A stretch of DNA of 64,000 nucleotides from Salinivibrio sharmensis (GCF_001995985.1 NZ_MUFC01000007.1:66422-130421); one strand, 5' to 3'; positions 20,332 to 30,426 are shown, numbered from the stretch's first letter. Made by a program: numbers and translations. Notes: a model not told the origin generated them from the letters alone.

Positions 20332-21303
20332 ATGGATTTCAAATCAATCCAAGCCTTAATTAGTGATGACATGGCGCAGGTCGACCAAAAGATCCTCGCC
20401 CAGTTAAACTCTGATGTCGCGCTAATCAATCAGCTCGGCTTTTACATCGTTAACAGCGGTGGCAAGCGACTGCGCCCGATGCTGGCAGTATTAGCCGCTC
20501 GAGCCCTCGGCTATGACGGTGACAAACACACCACAGCTGCCGCGTTTATTGAGTTCATTCACACCGCTACCTTGCTCCATGATGACGTGGTCGATGAATC
20601 GGACTTGCGCCGTGGTAATGCAACCGCCAATGCCTTGTTTGGTAATGCGGCCAGTGTCTTGGTCGGTGATTACATTTACACCCGCTCTTTTCAAATGATG
20701 ACCAGCCTGCGCTCGTTACGCATTCTGGATTTAATGAGTGAGGCCACCAATGTGATTGCCGAAGGGGAAGTATTACAGCTTATGAACTGTAACGACCCTG
20801 ACACCACTGAGACCAGTTACATGCAGGTTATCTACTCCAAAACCGCGCGCTTGTTTGAATCTGCCACCCAGATTGGCGCGATTCTCAACGAAGCAGACGC
20901 AGACATGGAGAAAGCCCTCCAAGACTATGGTCGTTATCTCGGGACGGCGTTCCAGTTAATTGATGATGTGATTGACTACACCAGTGCTGACGATGAAATG
21001 GGTAAGCAAACGGGTGATGATCTGGCAGAAGGTAAACCGACGTTACCGTTGTTGCACGCGATGCAACACGGCTCAGAAGCAGAATCAGCGATGATTCGTA
21101 CCGCCATTGAAAAAGGCAATGGCCGCGATAAACTCGAGGCAATTTTGGCCTGTATGGACGCTTGCGGCTCACTGGCCTATACGCGAAAACGTGCCGAGCA
21201 GGAATCGGAAAAAGCCATCCGTGCGCTCGATATACTGCCAGAGACCCCTTATAAACAAGCCTTAGTGGCATTAGCGCATTTAGCGGTTGACCGCAACACC
21301 TAA
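20332..21303 (+). CDS. ispB: Octaprenyl diphosphate synthase
   Basis: Trans-prenyltransferase making the C40 side chain of ubiquinone and menaquinone. 323 residues. First aspartate-rich motif LLHDDVVDESD and second motif LIDDVIDYTSADDE are both intact; the KRLRP substrate motif lies near residue 46. It is divergent from rplU as in E. coli. A hairpin shared with mdh follows. Confidence 0.95.
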   Translation: MDFKSIQALISDDMAQVDQKILAQLNSDVALINQLGFYIVNSGGKRLRPMLAVLAARALGYDGDKHTTAAAFIEFIHTATLLHDDVVDESDLRRGNATANALFGNAASVLVGDYIYTRSFQMMTSLRSLRILDLMSEATNVIAEGEVLQLMNCNDPDTTETSYMQVIYSKTARLFESATQIGAILNEADADMEKALQDYGRYLGTAFQLIDDVIDYTSADDEMGKQTGDDLAEGKPTLPLLHAMQHGSEAESAMIRTAIEKGNGRDKLEAILACMDACGSLAYTRKRAEQESEKAIRALDILPETPYKQALVALAHLAVDRNT

Positions 21304-21335
21304 ATCAATCGAAGCAGAAGCACTTCCGCCAAACT

Positions 21336-21361
21336 AAAAAGCGGCGCTGTTGCGCCGCTTT
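21336..21361. terminator. Bidirectional terminator between ispB and mdh
   Basis: AAAGCGGCGC-TGTT-GCGCCGCTTT, a perfect 10-bp stem. The minus-strand reading ends in TTTTTAGTTT (good for mdh); the plus-strand reading ends in TTTCC (weaker, for ispB). Confidence 0.85.
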
Positions 21362-21383
21362 CCTCGTGAGAGTCGAATGCCTG

Positions 21384-22322
21384 CTATTTGGCCGCGAACT
21401 CTTCACCCATTTTGATATCTTTACGCAGCGTTTCTAGCATCTTGTCCATCGCTTGTTGCTCAAACGCGCTCAGCTCACCGATGCTCAAGATTTCTTCCAC
21501 ACCGTTTTTGCCCAGACGTACCGGTTGAGCGAAGAAGCGGGCATGCTGACCGTCGCCTTCCACGTAAGCACATTCCACCACGTTTGATTCACCTTGCAAG
21601 GCACGCACCAGCGATAGGCCAAATCGACATGCAGCCTGACCCATTGACAAGGTTGCGGAACCACCACCGGCTTTAGCTTCTACCACTTCGGTGCCGGCGT
21701 TTTGAATGCGTGGCGTCAAGGCTTCTACTTCTTCTTGGCTGAATGTCACGCCTTTTACTTGCGACAGTAGCGGCAGAATCGTCACACCCGAGTGGCCACC
21801 GATCACAGGGATCGACACGTCACGTGGGTCTATCCCTTTCAGTTCACCAATAAAGGCTTCAGAGCGGATCACATCCAGTGTCGTGACACCAAACAGTTTG
21901 TTTTTGTCATACACGCCTTTTGCTTTCAGCACGTCAGCGGCAATCGCCACCGTGGTATTGACCGGGTTCGTAATGATACCCACACACGCTTTTGGACACA
22001 CATCAGCAATTTTTTCCGCCAAGGATTTAACAATGCCTGCGTTCACATTGAACAAATCAGAGCGATCCATACCCGGCTTACGGGCAACACCCGCAGAGAT
22101 CAGTACCACGTCAGCCCCTTCCAGCGCTGGCGTTGGGTCTTCGCCGCTGTAGCCTTTAATGGTGACCGGCGTGGGGATGTGACTCAGGTCAACCGCCACC
22201 CCTGGGGTGACAGGTGCGATATCGTACAAAGCCAAGTCGGAACCGGCTGGTAAGTTGTTTTTTAGCAGTAGGGCTAGAGCCTGGCCAATGCCTCCCGCGG
22301 CGCCAATCACAGCAACTTTCAT
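21384..22322 (-). CDS. mdh: Malate dehydrogenase (NAD)
   Basis: TCA-cycle enzyme interconverting malate and oxaloacetate. 312 residues. The Rossmann motif [14 protein letters not shown] is N-terminal. Substrate arginines lie in the mobile loop RKPGMDR and in LDVIRSE, and the catalytic His is in IGGHSG (~177). CTTTCGATAT-flanked GGAG lies upstream of the ATG. Divergent from argR, the classic Vibrio/enteric arrangement. Confidence 0.97.
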   Translation of the reverse strand: MKVAVIGAAGGIGQALALLLKNNLPAGSDLALYDIAPVTPGVAVDLSHIPTPVTIKGYSGEDPTPALEGADVVLISAGVARKPGMDRSDLFNVNAGIVKSLAEKIADVCPKACVGIITNPVNTTVAIAADVLKAKGVYDKNKLFGVTTLDVIRSEAFIGELKGIDPRDVSIPVIGGHSGVTILPLLSQVKGVTFSQEEVEALTPRIQNAGTEVVEAKAGGGSATLSMGQAACRFGLSLVRALQGESNVVECAYVEGDGQHARFFAQPVRLGKNGVEEILSIGELSAFEQQAMDKMLETLRKDIKMGEEFAAK

Positions 22323-22628
22323 GTCGTTCTCCTTTCGATATTTCTTATAGTCCGGATCCGGTCCGGCTTCTGTTCGGGCACAAATCGCCCATCAATGGTG
22401 CGAACTGTTGCTTCATCATATGCCTGCCCCTACCCCCACTCAAGCCTCAGGCGGTGATGATCAGCCTAAGCTCTCATTTTTTCGTTATCCCTTACGCGTC
22501 GCATTTATTTGGTTTTGCGTCTCTTATTTGCAACAGTGATATTGTCGCCATTTTACACCCTCGGTGATTGCCCCTCGCTGCATGTATATGCAAAATAGCC
22601 ACTCGTTTGTCATTGCGAGTCTGCCGTC
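22323..22628. other. Divergent intergenic region mdh / argR
   Basis: 306 bp without a gene. It contains a 10-bp palindrome CCGGATCCGG at 22352-22361 near the mdh start and an ARG-box-like palindrome at 22579-22592 near argR. Promoters for both genes are expected here but not clearly placed. Confidence 0.55.
22579..22592. promoter_or_regulatory. Candidate ARG box upstream of argR
   Basis: TGCATGTATATGCA is a palindrome that fits the TGnAT-WWWW-ATnCA pattern of ArgR sites apart from C/G in place of the usual A/T and one G in the centre. It is 37 bp before the argR start. argR is autoregulated in E. coli, so the position makes sense; the assignment is inference. Confidence 0.4.
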
Positions 22629-23099
22629 ATGCGTAACTCAGAAAAACAAGACCAATTGGTTCGAGCGTTTAAAGCGATCCTCAAAGAAGAAAAGTTCAGT
22701 TCTCAGGGTGAGATTGTCGAAGCCCTACGTGCTCAAGGATTTGAGGGCATTAACCAGTCGAAAGTATCACGCATGTTGACCAAATTCGGCGCGGTGCGAA
22801 CACGCAACGCCAAAATGGAAATGGTCTATTGCTTGCCGATCGAGCTCGGTGTTCCCACCACCGGTAGTGCCTTGCGTGAGCTGGTGATGGAGATCGACTA
22901 TAACGAAGCCGTGGTGGTCATCCATACCGGACCAGGGGCCGCGCAGCTTATCGCACGGCTTCTTGACTCATTGGGCAAGGCCGAAGGCATTCTAGGCGCG
23001 GTCGCCGGAGACGACACCATCTTCATCACCCCCACTCGAGGGACGAGCACAGAAGCCTTATTTGAGGCCGTGTGCGATCTGTTTGAGTATCATTATTGA
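22629..23099 (+). CDS. argR: Arginine repressor
   Basis: Hexameric, arginine-dependent regulator of arginine metabolism. 156 residues. An N-terminal winged helix (~1-75, with [10 protein letters not shown] and [14 protein letters not shown]) is followed by the C-terminal oligomerisation and arginine-binding domain (~85-150, [15 protein letters not shown] and [10 protein letters not shown], holding the arginine-contacting Asp pair). Divergent from mdh. Confidence 0.97.
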   Translation: MRNSEKQDQLVRAFKAILKEEKFSSQGEIVEALRAQGFEGINQSKVSRMLTKFGAVRTRNAKMEMVYCLPIELGVPTTGSALRELVMEIDYNEAVVVIHTGPGAAQLIARLLDSLGKAEGILGAVAGDDTIFITPTRGTSTEALFEAVCDLFEYHY

Positions 23100-23236
23100 T
23101 TATCCTATCAGGCAGCGCGACGCCGCTGCCTGCATTGCCTCACCATTAAGCCGCTCACGCTTGCACAAAAGCGATAACATCGTTTTAATTTTTTGATACC
23201 CCTCTGTTACTATCAGCTTTTAGCTGCCACACACTG

Positions 23237-23266
23237 TTCACGCTTTTGTTAATCGTCAATTATACT
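23237..23266 (+). promoter_or_regulatory. Candidate promoter for the TRAP permease
   Basis: TTCACG, 18-base spacer, TATACT. The -10 is good and the -35 is a four-of-six match. It lies 120 bp upstream of the TRAP permease start, in the 287-bp gap after argR. Confidence 0.4.
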
Positions 23267-23386
23267 GCGAGCGTAACAGTGGGCTGCCGACTGGCTGATC
23301 GCTTTTCACAGTGACGCAGCCGGGTATGCATTTCTCGGGACACTGTAGCCGCATCAGCGGTGCATATGATAATAAGGACAAACTGC

Positions 23387-25957
23387 ATGACGAAGACACA
23401 TCAATCGTCTCCTGATGTGCAAGACATGGTGGCGCAAGCAGATACAGGCGCTCGCTCACCGGATGGACTATCAGGACGTATTCTTTGGCTGGTACCACTT
23501 TGCTGGTCCCTTTTTCAGCTTTGGTATGCGTCGCCGCTACCTTTCGCGCTCGACTTTGGCGTTCTCAATAACACAGAAGCACGCTCGCTCCATTTAGCGT
23601 TCGCGATGTTTTTGGCCTACACCGCCTACCCCGCGCGAAAGACCTCACCACGTGATCGAGTGCCATTACTCGATTGGGTATTTGCCCTAGCGGGCAGTTT
23701 AGCCGCCGGTTATCTCTTCCTTTTTTATAATCAGCTCGCAGACCGTGCCGGCGCTTATACCTCGTTTGATATCACCGTTGCCGCCATTGGTATGGTTCTG
23801 ATGCTCGAGGCAACACGCCGAGCCCTTGGCCCACCGCTAATGGTGGTGGCAGGTGTGTTCTTACTCTATACCTTTGCCGGCCCTTACATGCCGGACGTCA
23901 TCGCTCACAAAGGCGCGAGCTTGAACAAAGCCATGTCACACTTGTGGCTGACTACTGAAGGCGTCTTCGGGGTGGCACTGGGCGTCTCTACCTCGTTTGT
24001 ATTCCTGTTTGTCCTGTTTGGTGCCTTGCTCGACCGCGCCGGTGCCGGCGGCTACTTCATTAAAGTGGCCTTCTCACTGTTGGGCCATATGCGTGGCGGC
24101 CCCGCCAAAGCGGCAGTGGTGGCCTCTGGTTTATCTGGCCTTGTCTCAGGCTCGTCGATTGCCAACGTCGTCACCACCGGGACCTTTACCATTCCGTTGA
24201 TGAAGCGTGTAGGCTTTCCAAGCCATAAAGCAGGGGCGGTCGAAGTTGCCGCCTCAACCAATGGCCAGCTCACCCCACCGATTATGGGTGCCGCGGCATT
24301 CTTGATGGTGGAATACGTGGGGATTTCCTACGTCGAGGTGATTAAAGCCGCGCTACTTCCAGCACTGATCTCTTATATTGCGCTGATTTACATCGTGCAC
24401 CTAGAAGCCTGTAAAGCCGGCATGGAAGGCTTACCGCGCCGTCATACCAGCACGGTACTGCAAAAACTGTTCTCGTTCATGACGGTGTTTGTTGGCTTGT
24501 TAGTACTCAGCGCTGCGGTCTACTACGGTATCGGCTGGACCAAAGACGTATTTGGTGCCATGGCAACCGTGGTCATCGGTACCCTCACACTGATTGCCTA
24601 TGTATTGTTGGTGCGTTACTCCGCCCAGTATAAATCGCAAGCAGCGGAAGACCCCGCAGCGGCCGATTTATCCGAGGTCCCCGAGCCCGGCCCCACCGTG
24701 CGTTCTGGCTTGTACTACCTGCTGCCCATCGGCGTGCTGGTATGGTGTTTGACCGTCGAGCGCTTCTCGCCAGGCCTCTCTGCGTTTTGGGCAACGGTGT
24801 TTATGATTTTTATCATTCTCACCCAGCGCCCACTCATTGCCTACTTCAACCAACGCACTAACTTTAAAGAAGAAATTCGCGACGGGGTGACGGATTTAGC
24901 AGAAGCCTTTGTCACCGGTGCACGCAACATGATCGGTATCGGTGTCGCCACCGCAGCGGCCGGGATCGTGGTGGGTACGGTCACCCTCACTGGCATCGGG
25001 TTGGTGATGACAGACTTCGTCGAGTTTATCTCCGGCGGCAACATATTCCTGATGTTGCTGTTTACTGCGGTGATCAGCTTATTGTTGGGGATGGGGCTAC
25101 CGACCACCGCCAACTATATCGTGGTCTCTACCCTGATGGCGCCGGTGATTGTCACCTTAGGCGCACAGCAGGGGCTGATTATTCCACTGATCGCGGTGCA
25201 CTTATTTGTGTTCTACTTCGGTATTCTGGCCGATGACACGCCCCCTGTGGGGCTGGCTGCCTTTGCGGCGGCGGCCATTGCTAAGTCGGATCCGATACGA
25301 ACAGGTGTACAAGGTTTTACCTACGACATCCGTACTGCGATCTTGCCGTTTATGTTTATCTTCAACACCCAGTTGTTGTTGCTCGATCTCGATGGCCCCT
25401 TCCATCTGATTTTAACCATTGTGTCGGCGACCATCGCGATGCTGGCATTCTCTGCCGCAACACAAGGTTGGTGGATGACCAAAAACAAATGGTGGGAAAC
25501 CGCCTTATTGTTATTGATTACCTTCTCCCTTTTCCGTCCAGGGTTTTGGTGGGACGAGGTGTACCCGCCGACCACCAGCTTCCCAGGCACAGAGATCACC
25601 CGTGTGGCAGAGCAGCTACCAGAAGGAAAACCGTTGCAGCTTGAAGTGGAAGGGGAAAACTTCTTTGGTGAGCAAGTCTCCAAACACGTGGTATTGCCCG
25701 TGGATCATAGCCTTGAGAGCGGCGAAGCCCGCATTAACGACACGGGCTTAATGCTTCGCGAGGAAGATGACAAGTTGTTGGTAGACATGATCCAATTTGG
25801 CAGTGACGCTGACAAAGCAGGTATTGATTTTGATTGGCAAATCAAAACAGTGACTATCGATAATGTCCGCCCATGGAAAGAGTGGGTGTTTGTCCCCACC
25901 CTCTTGCTATTGGCATTGTTGGGGTGGAATCAGCGCCGTCGTATTCGCCAAGCCTAA
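23387..25957 (+). CDS. Fused TRAP transporter permease (TAXI/4TM-12TM type)
   Basis: Inner-membrane secondary transporter, 856 residues, with the small (DctQ-like) and large (DctM-like) subunits fused. Many hydrophobic helices run from ~37 to ~725. DctM-like blocks such as GLVSGSSIANVVTTGTFTIPLMK and GMGLPTTANYIVVSTLMAPV are visible. Residues ~727-834 are soluble, resembling the DUF3394 extension, before a last helix (WVFVPTLLLLALLGW). Such fused permeases usually work with a TAXI-type binding protein; none is encoded next to it here. AAGGA 8 bases upstream supports ATG 23387 over the ORF start at 23360. Substrate unknown. The next gene is uspA-like. Confidence 0.88.
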   Translation: MTKTHQSSPDVQDMVAQADTGARSPDGLSGRILWLVPLCWSLFQLWYASPLPFALDFGVLNNTEARSLHLAFAMFLAYTAYPARKTSPRDRVPLLDWVFALAGSLAAGYLFLFYNQLADRAGAYTSFDITVAAIGMVLMLEATRRALGPPLMVVAGVFLLYTFAGPYMPDVIAHKGASLNKAMSHLWLTTEGVFGVALGVSTSFVFLFVLFGALLDRAGAGGYFIKVAFSLLGHMRGGPAKAAVVASGLSGLVSGSSIANVVTTGTFTIPLMKRVGFPSHKAGAVEVAASTNGQLTPPIMGAAAFLMVEYVGISYVEVIKAALLPALISYIALIYIVHLEACKAGMEGLPRRHTSTVLQKLFSFMTVFVGLLVLSAAVYYGIGWTKDVFGAMATVVIGTLTLIAYVLLVRYSAQYKSQAAEDPAAADLSEVPEPGPTVRSGLYYLLPIGVLVWCLTVERFSPGLSAFWATVFMIFIILTQRPLIAYFNQRTNFKEEIRDGVTDLAEAFVTGARNMIGIGVATAAAGIVVGTVTLTGIGLVMTDFVEFISGGNIFLMLLFTAVISLLLGMGLPTTANYIVVSTLMAPVIVTLGAQQGLIIPLIAVHLFVFYFGILADDTPPVGLAAFAAAAIAKSDPIRTGVQGFTYDIRTAILPFMFIFNTQLLLLDLDGPFHLILTIVSATIAMLAFSAATQGWWMTKNKWWETALLLLITFSLFRPGFWWDEVYPPTTSFPGTEITRVAEQLPEGKPLQLEVEGENFFGEQVSKHVVLPVDHSLESGEARINDTGLMLREEDDKLLVDMIQFGSDADKAGIDFDWQIKTVTIDNVRPWKEWVFVPTLLLLALLGWNQRRRIRQA

Positions 25958-25962
25958 TAACA

Positions 25963-25995
25963 GGGGGACGTGTTTAACACGTGCCCCTTTCTTTT
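25963..25995 (+). terminator. Hairpin with T-rich tail between TRAP permease and UspA genes
   Basis: GGGG-ACGTGTT-T-AACACGT-g-CCCC, an 11-pair stem with one bulge and a very short loop, followed by TTTCTTTT. It ends 22 bp before the uspA-like start, so it may terminate or attenuate transcription between the two genes. Confidence 0.6.
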
Positions 25996-26016
25996 ATAAG
26001 AGCAAAGGATATCGCT

Positions 26017-26448
26017 ATGTATAAACATATCTTGGTTCCCGTTGATTTGAACGACGAAAGCTTTGCAGATACTGCGGTGGATCACGCCGTTTGGCTCGCC
26101 AGCCAGTCAGGTGCCAAAATCCACCTGCTCACAGTATTGCCCGGCATTCACAATTCGATGGTCGCCTCTTACTTCCCTGAAGAAGCCGCCAATAAAATGA
26201 AACGCGATATGAAACGCAACTTACAAGGATTTGCGGATAAATATGTCCCCAAAGGCGTGGCCCGCCAAGTATCGGTTGAAGAAGGGAAGCCTTACAAGGG
26301 GATCATTAAAACCGCCGAGCGCATCGGCTGCGATCTGATTGTGATGCCAAGCCATAAGCGTTCACGTGTCAATAAAATGATGCTGGGCTCGGTCGCCGCC
26401 AAAGTGCTCGAAGGGGCGAGTGTCCATGTGATGGTGCTAAAACCTTAA
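26017..26448 (+). CDS. Universal stress protein family (UspA-like)
   Basis: 143-residue alpha/beta protein starting MYKHILVPVDLNDES, the usual UspA strand 1. The ATP-binding signature of this family (G-2x-G-9x-GS) is altered: the segment reads MPSHKRSRVNKMMLGSV, so the two leading glycines are replaced by P and K while GS remains. ATP binding is therefore doubtful. Context matters: it directly follows a TRAP permease gene, like teaD after teaABC in Halomonas, where the UspA protein modulates transport. AAAGGA 8 bases before the ATG decides the start over the ORF start at 25981. Confidence 0.88.
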   Translation: MYKHILVPVDLNDESFADTAVDHAVWLASQSGAKIHLLTVLPGIHNSMVASYFPEEAANKMKRDMKRNLQGFADKYVPKGVARQVSVEEGKPYKGIIKTAERIGCDLIVMPSHKRSRVNKMMLGSVAAKVLEGASVHVMVLKP

Positions 26449-26455
26449 CCATAGG

Positions 26456-26483
26456 GTTCAGGCACGCCGATGCGTGCCTGAAC
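26456..26483. terminator. Perfect 12-bp hairpin between uspA-like gene and ubiX
   Basis: GTTCAGGCACGC-CGAT-GCGTGCCTGAAC has no mismatch and lies between two convergent stops. No T-run follows on either strand, so it may act as a 3'-end stabiliser or a weak bidirectional terminator. Confidence 0.5.
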
Positions 26484-26488
26484 ATTGT

Positions 26489-27109
26489 TCACCGCTCGCG
26501 TTGATCATAGCCCCAGCGCGGCACCAAGGTTTGTTCTGCCCCCAAGTGGTCCAAAATGCGCGCCACCATAAAGTCTACGAGGTCGTCAATTGACTGAGGC
26601 TGATGATAAAAACCGGGCGCGGCGGGCATAATCGTTACCCCCATCTGTGACAGCTTGTGCATATTCTCTAAGTGCAAGGTCGAAAACGGTGTCTCGCGCA
26701 CCACCAAGAGCAACTGTCCGCGCTCTTTAAGCACCACATCCGCCGCACGCTCGATAAGGTTATCGGACAACCCATGTGCAATGGACGATAGCGAGCCTGC
26801 CGAGCAGGGGCACACCACCATTTGCTTCGGCGCCGCGGACCCTGAAGCAACCGGCGAAAACCAATCCTCTTTGCCACATACCACCAACTTATCGGTGTGG
26901 CACTGTAAATGTTCCACTAACACCTTTTTCGCCGCGTCCGGCCCGGCGGGTAGCTTCAGACCATGCTCGGTCGCCAACACCACACGGGCGGCCGACGAGA
27001 TCAGTAAAAAGACCTGATAATCTTGTCCAAGCAAGCACTCGAGCAAACGTAGCCCGTAGGGCGCACCGGATGCACCTGTCCACGCCAGTGTGATGCGTTT
27101 ATCCGCCAT
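26489..27109 (-). CDS. ubiX: Flavin prenyltransferase UbiX
   Basis: Makes prenylated FMN, the cofactor of the decarboxylase UbiD in ubiquinone synthesis. 206 residues. FMN-binding start [12 protein letters not shown], the central [14 protein letters not shown] block and the C-terminal [10 protein letters not shown] loop are conserved. Its start overlaps the end of mpl by 11 bp, suggesting translational coupling. Confidence 0.95.
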   Translation of the reverse strand: MADKRITLAWTGASGAPYGLRLLECLLGQDYQVFLLISSAARVVLATEHGLKLPAGPDAAKKVLVEHLQCHTDKLVVCGKEDWFSPVASGSAAPKQMVVCPCSAGSLSSIAHGLSDNLIERAADVVLKERGQLLLVVRETPFSTLHLENMHKLSQMGVTIMPAAPGFYHQPQSIDDLVDFMVARILDHLGAEQTLVPRWGYDQRER

Positions 27110-28472
27110 AAACCGTCTCCTTACTCGCCAGTGCAGTTAGCAGCTTGTCGTGAATGCCACCAAAGCCGCCATTACTCATCACCAACACGGTATCGCCTGC
27201 TTGCGCTTGCTCACATAAGGCCGTCACCAACGCATCAATATCGGCATGGATATGGGCAGGCTGCGCGCAGCTGTCCACCACCGCTTCAAGCGACCAATCT
27301 AGCCCTTGCGGTTGATATAAGAACACCGCGTCAGCACGCGCTAATGACGCTGCCAAGGTGTCTTTATGCACACCTTGCTTCATGGTATTGGAGCGTGGCT
27401 CGAGCACCGCCAAAATACGGCCACTGCCCACTTTCGCGCGCAAGCCCTCAAGGGTCAGTCGAATCGCCGTCGGGTGGTGGGCAAAATCGTCATACACAGT
27501 GACACCGGCTTGCTCGCCGCGCCACTCAAGCCGACGCTTGGTATTGATAAATTTTTCGAGCGACTGGCAGGCCAAATCAGGTGTCACCCCCACATGACGC
27601 GCTGCCGCGATGGCCATCAACGCGTTACGCACATTGTGATCGCCAACCAAGTCCCAGCTCACCGTCGCCACGAGCTCACCGGCAAAGTACACGTCAAATT
27701 GGCTACCAGCCGGGTCTTTTTTCACGCTCTGCCACTGACCATCCGGCCCCGCATAGACGCATTCGCTCCAGCATCCCATGGCAAGCGTCTCTGCGACATT
27801 GGCATCGTCCGAGGGCGCAATGATTTGCCCAATCCCCGGCACAGTGCGTACCACATGGTGGAATTGTTTCTTAATCGCCGCCAGATCATCAAAAATATCG
27901 GCGTGATCGAACTCGAGATTGTTGATGACTAAGGTTTTCGGTTGGTAATGAATAAACTTAGAGCGCTTATCGAAAAACGCACTGTCATACTCATCCGCCT
28001 CCACCACAAAAAACGGGCTATCACCTAATCGCGCCGACGCGTTAAAGTTACTCGCCACTCCGCCAATCAAAAAGCCGGGGGCGTAGCCACAGTCTTCTAA
28101 AATCCACGCCAGCATACTCGCGGTGGTGGTCTTTCCATGGGTGCCGGAGACCGCGAGTACCCAGCGGTCTTGCAGGAGAAAATCATGCAGCCATTGCGGG
28201 CCTGACGTATACGGCAAGCCTTGATTGAGGACCGCCTCGACACAAGGGTTACCACGGCTCATGGCATTGCCAATCACCACCAAGTCTGGGGCGGGAGAAA
28301 GCTGAGCGGGATCATAGCCTTCAATAATATCGATTCCCTGAGACTCAAGTAGCGTGCTCATCGGGGGATAAACATGGCTGTCAGAGCCCGTCACCCTGTG
28401 CCCCAGTTGTTTTGCCAGCATGGCTGCGCCACCCATAAAAGTCCCGCAGATGCCTAAAATATGAATATGCAT
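27099..28472 (-). CDS. mpl: UDP-N-acetylmuramate:tripeptide ligase (murein peptide recycling)
   Basis: ATP-dependent ligase that joins recycled L-Ala-D-Glu-mDAP tripeptide to UDP-MurNAc, returning it to cell-wall synthesis. 457 residues, identical to E. coli length. N-terminal [12 protein letters not shown] (UDP-binding), central P-loop GTHGKTTT (~110), and the Mur-ligase C-terminal domain with DDFAHHPTA. The ATG at 28472 matches the family (M.IHILG); a GTG at 28481 is the only extension. Its 3' end overlaps ubiX. Confidence 0.96.
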   Translation of the reverse strand: MHIHILGICGTFMGGAAMLAKQLGHRVTGSDSHVYPPMSTLLESQGIDIIEGYDPAQLSPAPDLVVIGNAMSRGNPCVEAVLNQGLPYTSGPQWLHDFLLQDRWVLAVSGTHGKTTTASMLAWILEDCGYAPGFLIGGVASNFNASARLGDSPFFVVEADEYDSAFFDKRSKFIHYQPKTLVINNLEFDHADIFDDLAAIKKQFHHVVRTVPGIGQIIAPSDDANVAETLAMGCWSECVYAGPDGQWQSVKKDPAGSQFDVYFAGELVATVSWDLVGDHNVRNALMAIAAARHVGVTPDLACQSLEKFINTKRRLEWRGEQAGVTVYDDFAHHPTAIRLTLEGLRAKVGSGRILAVLEPRSNTMKQGVHKDTLAASLARADAVFLYQPQGLDWSLEAVVDSCAQPAHIHADIDALVTALCEQAQAGDTVLVMSNGGFGGIHDKLLTALASKETVYGG

Positions 28473-28728
28473 AGCCTTCACTGTATTGTTGATTGCCCTA
28501 CCGTTTGGCGCAGGCGGTTATTATGCCTCGGATTAACGCTTGGGTCTTATCGCTTGCGCGCATCTGACATGGTTTTTATGTCGCGATCACACTTCCCTGG
28601 CCTGATTCATTTCTTCAGTACGATTAAAAAGTCACGAAGGCTAGAATAGCGGCGATTTCAAGAGGCAGCCCACTGCCCATGTATCCGATTGCACAAGAAA
28701 GACAGTTCATCATCATTAAGGATTGAGA

Positions 28729-29751
28729 ATGCCCGACATTAAGACCCTCGGCGAGTACATTGTTGAGAAGCAACACGCGTTTCCGCACGCCAGCGGTGAT
28801 TTATCTTCTCTTCTCGCCTCGATTCGTCTGGCCGCCAAGATTGTTAACCGTGAAATCAACAAAGCCGGCTTGGTCGACATTGCTGGCGCGATTGGCACGG
28901 AAAACGCGCAAGGTGAAGAGCAGCAAAAACTCGACGTCTATGCCAACGAAAAATTTAAAGCCGCGATGGAAGCGCGCGACCAAGTGTGTGGCGTCGCCAG
29001 TGAAGAAGAAGATGACGCGGTTATTTTTAATAAACAGCTCAACCGTAATGCCAAATATGTGGTGTTGATTGACCCGCTTGATGGCTCCTCTAACATTGAT
29101 GTTAATGTGTCTGTTGGCACCATTTTCTCTATCTATCACCGCGTATCACCGGTAGGGACTCCGCCCACCGAAGAAGATTTTCTCCAGCCCGGTCACCGCC
29201 AAGTCGCCGCCGGCTATATCATCTACGGCTCATCCACCATGTTGGTTTACACCACGGGTGATGGTGTGCACGGTTTCACGTATGATCCGTCCCTCGGTCT
29301 ATTTTGCCTGTCTCACGAAAACATGATCATTCCTAGAGACGGCAACATCTATTCGATTAACGAAGGGAACTACATCAAATTCCCACAAGGCGTCAAAAAA
29401 TACATCAAGTATTGTCAAGAAAACGTCCCTAACGAAAAACGCCCCTACACGTCGCGTTATATTGGCTCTTTGGTCGCCGACTTTCACCGCAACCTGCTTA
29501 AAGGCGGTATTTACCTTTACCCCAGCACGCTCGCCTACCCCAATGGCAAACTGCGCTTGCTGTATGAGTGCAACCCGATGGCCTTTATTATTGAGCAAGC
29601 CGGCGGCAAAGCAACCGATGGCACCCAGCGCATCATGGACATTGCTCCGAATGAACTTCATCAACGCGTGCCTTTCTTTGTTGGCTCAAGCAATATGGTC
29701 GATAAAGTCGAAGAATACCTCGACGCTTATCCGGATCATGACGACGAATAA
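28729..29751 (+). CDS. fbp: Fructose-1,6-bisphosphatase class I
   Basis: Gluconeogenic hydrolysis of fructose-1,6-bisphosphate. 340 residues. The metal/substrate motif [19 protein letters not shown] is intact, as are SEEED and the C-terminal [15 protein letters not shown] block. AAGGA 6 bases upstream supports ATG 28729; the ORF's TTG at 28723 is an extension without support. A terminator follows. Confidence 0.97.
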   Translation: MPDIKTLGEYIVEKQHAFPHASGDLSSLLASIRLAAKIVNREINKAGLVDIAGAIGTENAQGEEQQKLDVYANEKFKAAMEARDQVCGVASEEEDDAVIFNKQLNRNAKYVVLIDPLDGSSNIDVNVSVGTIFSIYHRVSPVGTPPTEEDFLQPGHRQVAAGYIIYGSSTMLVYTTGDGVHGFTYDPSLGLFCLSHENMIIPRDGNIYSINEGNYIKFPQGVKKYIKYCQENVPNEKRPYTSRYIGSLVADFHRNLLKGGIYLYPSTLAYPNGKLRLLYECNPMAFIIEQAGGKATDGTQRIMDIAPNELHQRVPFFVGSSNMVDKVEEYLDAYPDHDDE

Positions 29752-29789
29752 GCGCAAAATAGACGCCTAGCGACAGTCTTCCAAGATAA

Positions 29790-29820
29790 AGAGGCGGCCA
29801 ATACGGTCGCCTCTGTTATT
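29790..29820 (+). terminator. Terminator after fbp
   Basis: AGAGGCGGCC-AATAC-GGTCGCCTCT, ten pairs with one G-U, then GTTATTTT. It lies 38 bp after the fbp stop and just before the ppa promoter. Confidence 0.7.
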
Positions 29821-29841
29821 TTCGCGCTTGGCGGTTATAAT
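29813..29841 (+). promoter_or_regulatory. Promoter for ppa
   Basis: A consensus -10 TATAAT at 29836-29841 lies 37 bp before the ppa start. The -35 at the right distance (CTGTTA) is weak and overlaps the fbp terminator tail. Confidence 0.5.
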
Positions 29842-29877
29842 TGGCACACACTTTTTCATTAAACAAAAGGACATCCC

Positions 29878-30405
29878 ATGAGCCTGAACCAGGTCCCTGC
29901 GGGCAAAGAGCTGCCTGAAGATATTTATGTGGTGATTGAGATCCCAGCCAACGCCGATCCGATTAAATATGAAGTTGATAAAGACAGCGGCGCCGTTTTC
30001 GTTGACCGTTTCATGGCAACGCCTATGTTCTATCCATGTAACTATGGTTATGTGAACCACACCTTGTCTTTGGATGGTGACCCTGTTGACGTGCTGGTTC
30101 CAACCCCATTCCCATTGGTGCCTGGCTCAGTGATCCGCTGCCGCCCTGTTGGCGTGCTGAAAATGACCGATGAGTCAGGTGAAGATGCCAAAGTGATCGC
30201 GGTACCGCACAGCAAGCTAACCAAAGAGTACGATCACGTGAAAGACGTGAACGACCTGCCTGAGCTGCTGAAAGCGCAAATCACTCACTTCTTCGAGCGC
30301 TATAAAGAGCTAGAAGCCGGCAAGTGGGTGAAAGTTGACGGTTGGGAAGATGCCCAGGCGGCGAAAGACGAAATCTTGTCTTCATTTGAGCGCGCAAAAC
30401 AGTAA
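29878..30405 (+). CDS. ppa: Inorganic pyrophosphatase (family I)
   Basis: Essential soluble enzyme that hydrolyses pyrophosphate. 175 residues, as in E. coli. The active-site block [10 protein letters not shown] with its metal-binding aspartates, the KYEVDKDSG region and [11 protein letters not shown] are present. AAAGGA precedes the ATG. The fbp-ppa-tamB/tamA-msrA order mirrors enterics and Vibrio. Confidence 0.97.
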   Translation: MSLNQVPAGKELPEDIYVVIEIPANADPIKYEVDKDSGAVFVDRFMATPMFYPCNYGYVNHTLSLDGDPVDVLVPTPFPLVPGSVIRCRPVGVLKMTDESGEDAKVIAVPHSKLTKEYDHVKDVNDLPELLKAQITHFFERYKELEAGKWVKVDGWEDAQAAKDEILSSFERAKQ

Positions 30406-30426
30406 TCAGCCGCTTCAATGAAACAC

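Noticed and set aside
27366..27932. 188-codon ORF on the plus strand
   Set aside because: Lies inside mpl on the other strand; no recognisable domain, and mpl is unmistakable.
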